From: Boletus sp. NGJ
Lineage: Eukaryota; Basidiomycota; Agaricomycetes; Boletales; Boletaceae
Length of the DNA: 64,000 nucleotides
Assembly (NCBI GenBank): GCA_019096195.1
Contig: JAGTXK010000134.1
Coordinates: 62,001 to 126,000 of the forward strand
Direction of reading: 5' to 3'
Shown: positions 61,471 to 64,000 of the stretch, piece by piece
How the letters are laid out: each line of letters begins with the position of its first letter
Numbering within the stretch: position 1 is the first letter of the stretch
Translations under genes and position numbers: made by a program
Notes under the pieces: model-generated
Seen by the model: only the letters and a program-made list of their open reading frames with translations
Database searches by the model: none
Told to the model about the DNA's origin: nothing

Positions 61471-62800
61471 GGGAGAACATCCATTGTTGGTGAGAGATAG
61501 AATCTAAAAGTTAGTGGTTGACCCATGTGAACTCTTTGTGATGACACTTATCCGATGCTTTTCTCATGTATTTTGGCTATTTCGTGTATTTTGGGTGTTT
61601 TGTCTATAGTGGCTGTCCCACATGTATTTCCTTTTTTGTGCATCAAAAACCATGTGGCTCGCTTGCAGCAAATCTGTTGTCCGTTTAGTACTAGGGTGGT
61701 AGCATAGCTGCTTTCCATATGTGGAATGCCTGACCGCGTTGGAGTTGCTCAACTGTGTGACAACCCGACTACTACTGCAATTCCTCACATTCTACACTGT
61801 GTCTACATAATTGACACAATTCATCCACACCTTTGCTACACCTGCCCATATCTGGAGTCTCTGAGTGTTGTTTGTAAGTTTAATACCATCTGATTGATGT
61901 TCTGGCTGTCATCTGATAACAGATCTAACAGTTGATAAGGACTTTTCAAGAGTAAAAGTGTAAGTCTTTGGATTAGGCACTTGATCTCTGCTTCACTATA
62001 GTGTGCCAAGTGTGAAAACCAGTTGGTTAGGAAGAAGTGTGATCAAGTCTCTACTACCTGACTTCACAGATTCAACTCTGTATGTTTGCTGGTTGTTCTG
62101 AGACCTCTGATAGCACTACAGAGCAGAGACTTGATTGGAGGCTGCCAAGGAGACTGACTGGGCTTTGATCTGTCTTTTCTTTCTTGCTGTTACCTTTCAC
62201 TTTGTCTCAGGCATTTTGCCTTTATCTCTGTCATACTCCTGTCCTGGTTGCCTTTTAGTGAACTCTTGGCACTGCTGTGTAAAACAGAGTGATTGGTGTG
62301 CATCCTTGACTACCTTTCTGAAGACTGGCCATACCTGGACCCTTTCTCTTGAACCTGGACCCTTTCTTCTTTGGATTTGGATATTTTCTCTTGGACTTGA
62401 ACTTTTCCACTTGGATCTGGATTTTGCCCTATCTGGACTGTGTCACATCTTCAATCTTCAATCTTTGACTAAGAATGTAGGTATTTCTACATGCATACTT
62501 TATTGACATATTGTATAAATTTTTGCTTAGGTCTTCACCTCTCACCTCCCCCAACATGCCCAATCTGCTGCTTGCCAAACTGAACGTGATCAACATCTGC
62601 TTGGTTTTCCTCCTTTCCATTGTTGTCCTCATCCTGTAATACAACCAATACCTGCTGCTTTGATGGTGAGTTTATTTTGATATCTTATAATTATTTAAAA
62701 GCTAACTTTGAATTCTAGATTTATCCTCCTGTTCCTGTTGATCAATATCCTGGAATTCCCTATCATTAGATTGCACATCATGACATGCAACATATACATT
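61471..62800. other. Unassigned region with a tRNA-like half
   Basis: No protein gene was supported. A tRNA-Gly-like 5' half is at 61679-61718. Bases 62330-62420 hold a short tandem of CTTGGA(T/C)(T/C)TGGA-like words. Confidence 0.4.
61679..61718 (+). ncRNA. tRNA-Gly(TCC)-like 5' half, no 3' half found
   Basis: GTCCGTTTAGTACTAGGGTG, then GTAGCATAGCTGC and TTTCCAT, resembles the acceptor, D-arm and anticodon arm of a tRNA-Gly with anticodon TCC. TAGTACTAGGG fits a pol III box A. No convincing box B or matching 3' half was found within 100 bp, so this is a fragment, a tRNA-derived repeat head or chance. Confidence 0.3.
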
Positions 62801-62808
62801 AGAATTGT

Positions 62809-63521
62809 ATGTCTCCTCCTAATGATGTGCCACCACCACCACCACCACCACCATTTCCACATCCAATGTTGCCACTCTTTCCTCAGCCACCTATGCTGCC
62901 AAATCAACAACAATCCTATCAAGCATTTGTACCACCCCCTCCACAGCCTCAAAATTTCCCTCAAATGGGTGCTCGGATAGATTACAATGCTTGACTTTTA
63001 GAAGGATTCAATCGTACTCATAACAGGCAACGCAATCAAAGACAAAATCGCTCCTCTGAACTGTATTCTGATTCTGGTCCTGCTCAGCCTCTTCCACAAA
63101 ATCCACACATTTTCGACATGAGGCAGAAAACCAGAGATATCAGCAAGTTTAGCAACAACAACAACAACATGAGCATTTTACGAGATTACAACAATTACAA
63201 CAGGAGCAGCAAGATCATCATCACCAATTGCAGTTGCAGCAACAGCTATTACTGAGGCAAGAAATGGGGCATCAATAAAGGCTTAGGATATTTCATCAAG
63301 AGGCATTGCATCAGCAAGAGTTATATCACCAGAGAATCATGGAGGAGCTACAACAAGTATTTCAAAGACAAGAGCTAGATCATCAAAAAGTTGCTGCGGA
63401 GCAGCATCAAGCATTGCAAAGACAGGAGCTAGATTATCAAAGACTTATTCAGGAGCAGCAAGAAGAGGAGGAGCATGGACAGCAAGAGCAACAAGCAGTT
63501 AGGCAATGTCAATGCCAATGA
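62809..63521 (+). pseudogene. P-rich then Q-rich coding remnant
   Basis: A block at 62809-62994 encodes runs of proline (a CCA microsatellite near 62830-62852). After decayed sequence, 63306-63521 encodes a Q/E/H-rich helix with a repeated QRQELD(H/Y)Q pattern. It may be a degraded gag-like or host protein; the family was not recognised. It ends just before an LTR. Confidence 0.35.
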
Positions 63522-63556
63522 TATGGTCTTTATTCCTCGCATGGCTCTTTGATAGT

Positions 63557-64000
63557 TGTTACGCTGGGTAACAATGTGACACATTCCTGTATAATCAACC
63601 CTGTTTGATTATAGGACTAGCAGGACTTGAGGGGAAAATACCTCCAGAGGCCCAATGATTCCTCTGACTGGGGACTGCTGCTAGCTTTATGTAGAGTCCT
63701 GTCATTACCTCTATGACCAATGGCGGAGTCTTGGATTTACCAACGGTGGCACAATCCTCCGAGAAGAAAGGGCAGACTGGATGCGGAGGCCAGCGACTAA
63801 GTGTCCTGGGCTTACACGGCCTAATGCCAGTGGCGGAGTCCCAGGCTTACAGGGTCAGTGGCGGAGTCCTGACCAATACGAGTTGACCTCTGTCAACGAA
63901 GGGTGGTGATAGAGTCCCGACCTTGCACGGACCAACCTCTATTGGTCATTGGAGTTGCTGAAGGTTTAGGAGTGAGTAATAGCAATGATGGCACATAAGT
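63557..64000 (+). repeat. LTR start, TGTTAC family, cut by window end
   Basis: Begins TGTTACGCTGGGTAACA and then follows the 5' half of the LTR at 39183 (GGACTTGAGGGGAAAATACC, then repeated GGCGGAGTC(C/T) words). The other end lies outside the window. Confidence 0.75.

Noticed and set aside
62830-62852. Polyproline or polyhistidine protein segment
   Set aside because: A CCA microsatellite read in different frames.

Overview
The window looks like a transposon-crowded stretch of a basidiomycete (Agaricomycetes) nuclear genome. The evidence is short introns of about 40-120 bp with GTRNGT...YAG borders, a KDZ transposon with a CxC2-type N-terminus, and two host genes (a Neo1-type P4-ATPase and an Nst1-like protein) with basidiomycete-style structure. 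No rRNA, operon or CRISPR signal was seen.

Layout. 1-4.9 kb: one arm of a KDZ DNA transposon, with the transposase gene on the minus strand (cut by the window edge) and a divergent accessory gene on the plus strand. 4.98-8.25 kb: a divergent pair of decayed unknown genes, one with a cysteine cluster and one with PTPPPF repeats. 8.4-9.4 kb: an 87-bp minisatellite. 9.4-12.9 kb: a broken Ty1/copia element with a solo LTR nested in it. 13.7-14.5 kb: a second, inverted solo LTR of the same family. 16.5-26.1 kb: the host island, with NEO1 (plus strand, 15 exons, 1201 aa) and NST1 (minus strand, 6 exons, 1392 aa) meeting tail to tail 373 bp apart. Both read intact. 26.7-33.1 kb: a Ty3/gypsy chromovirus fossil with two 478-bp LTRs and a 5-bp target duplication. 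36.7-37.7 kb: a three-exon gene fragment cut off at the edge of the next retroelement. 37.7-45.4 kb: a second chromovirus fossil of the same family, carrying a nested solo LTR and a nested Tc1-type miniature element. 45.8-47.1 kb: a truncated Tc1/mariner element lying against a second KDZ copy (47.1-54.5 kb), which is inverted relative to the first. 55.37-56.97 kb: a full-length Tc1 element with about 213-bp terminal inverted repeats and decayed transposase. 57-64 kb: AT-rich, mostly unassigned DNA with one whole zinc-knuckle reading frame, P/Q-rich remnants and the start of a further LTR.

How it fits together. Two conserved housekeeping genes survive in a roughly 10-kb island, and everything else is nested repeats. 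The two KDZ copies (about 2% different where compared by eye) form an inverted pair facing each other across about 42 kb that contains the host genes. Differences between paired repeats are mostly C/T or G/A changes of the CG-to-TG/CA type, which suggests methylation-linked decay. All host exon borders were placed by hand from reading frame, splice consensus and remembered family sequence; no alignment was run.
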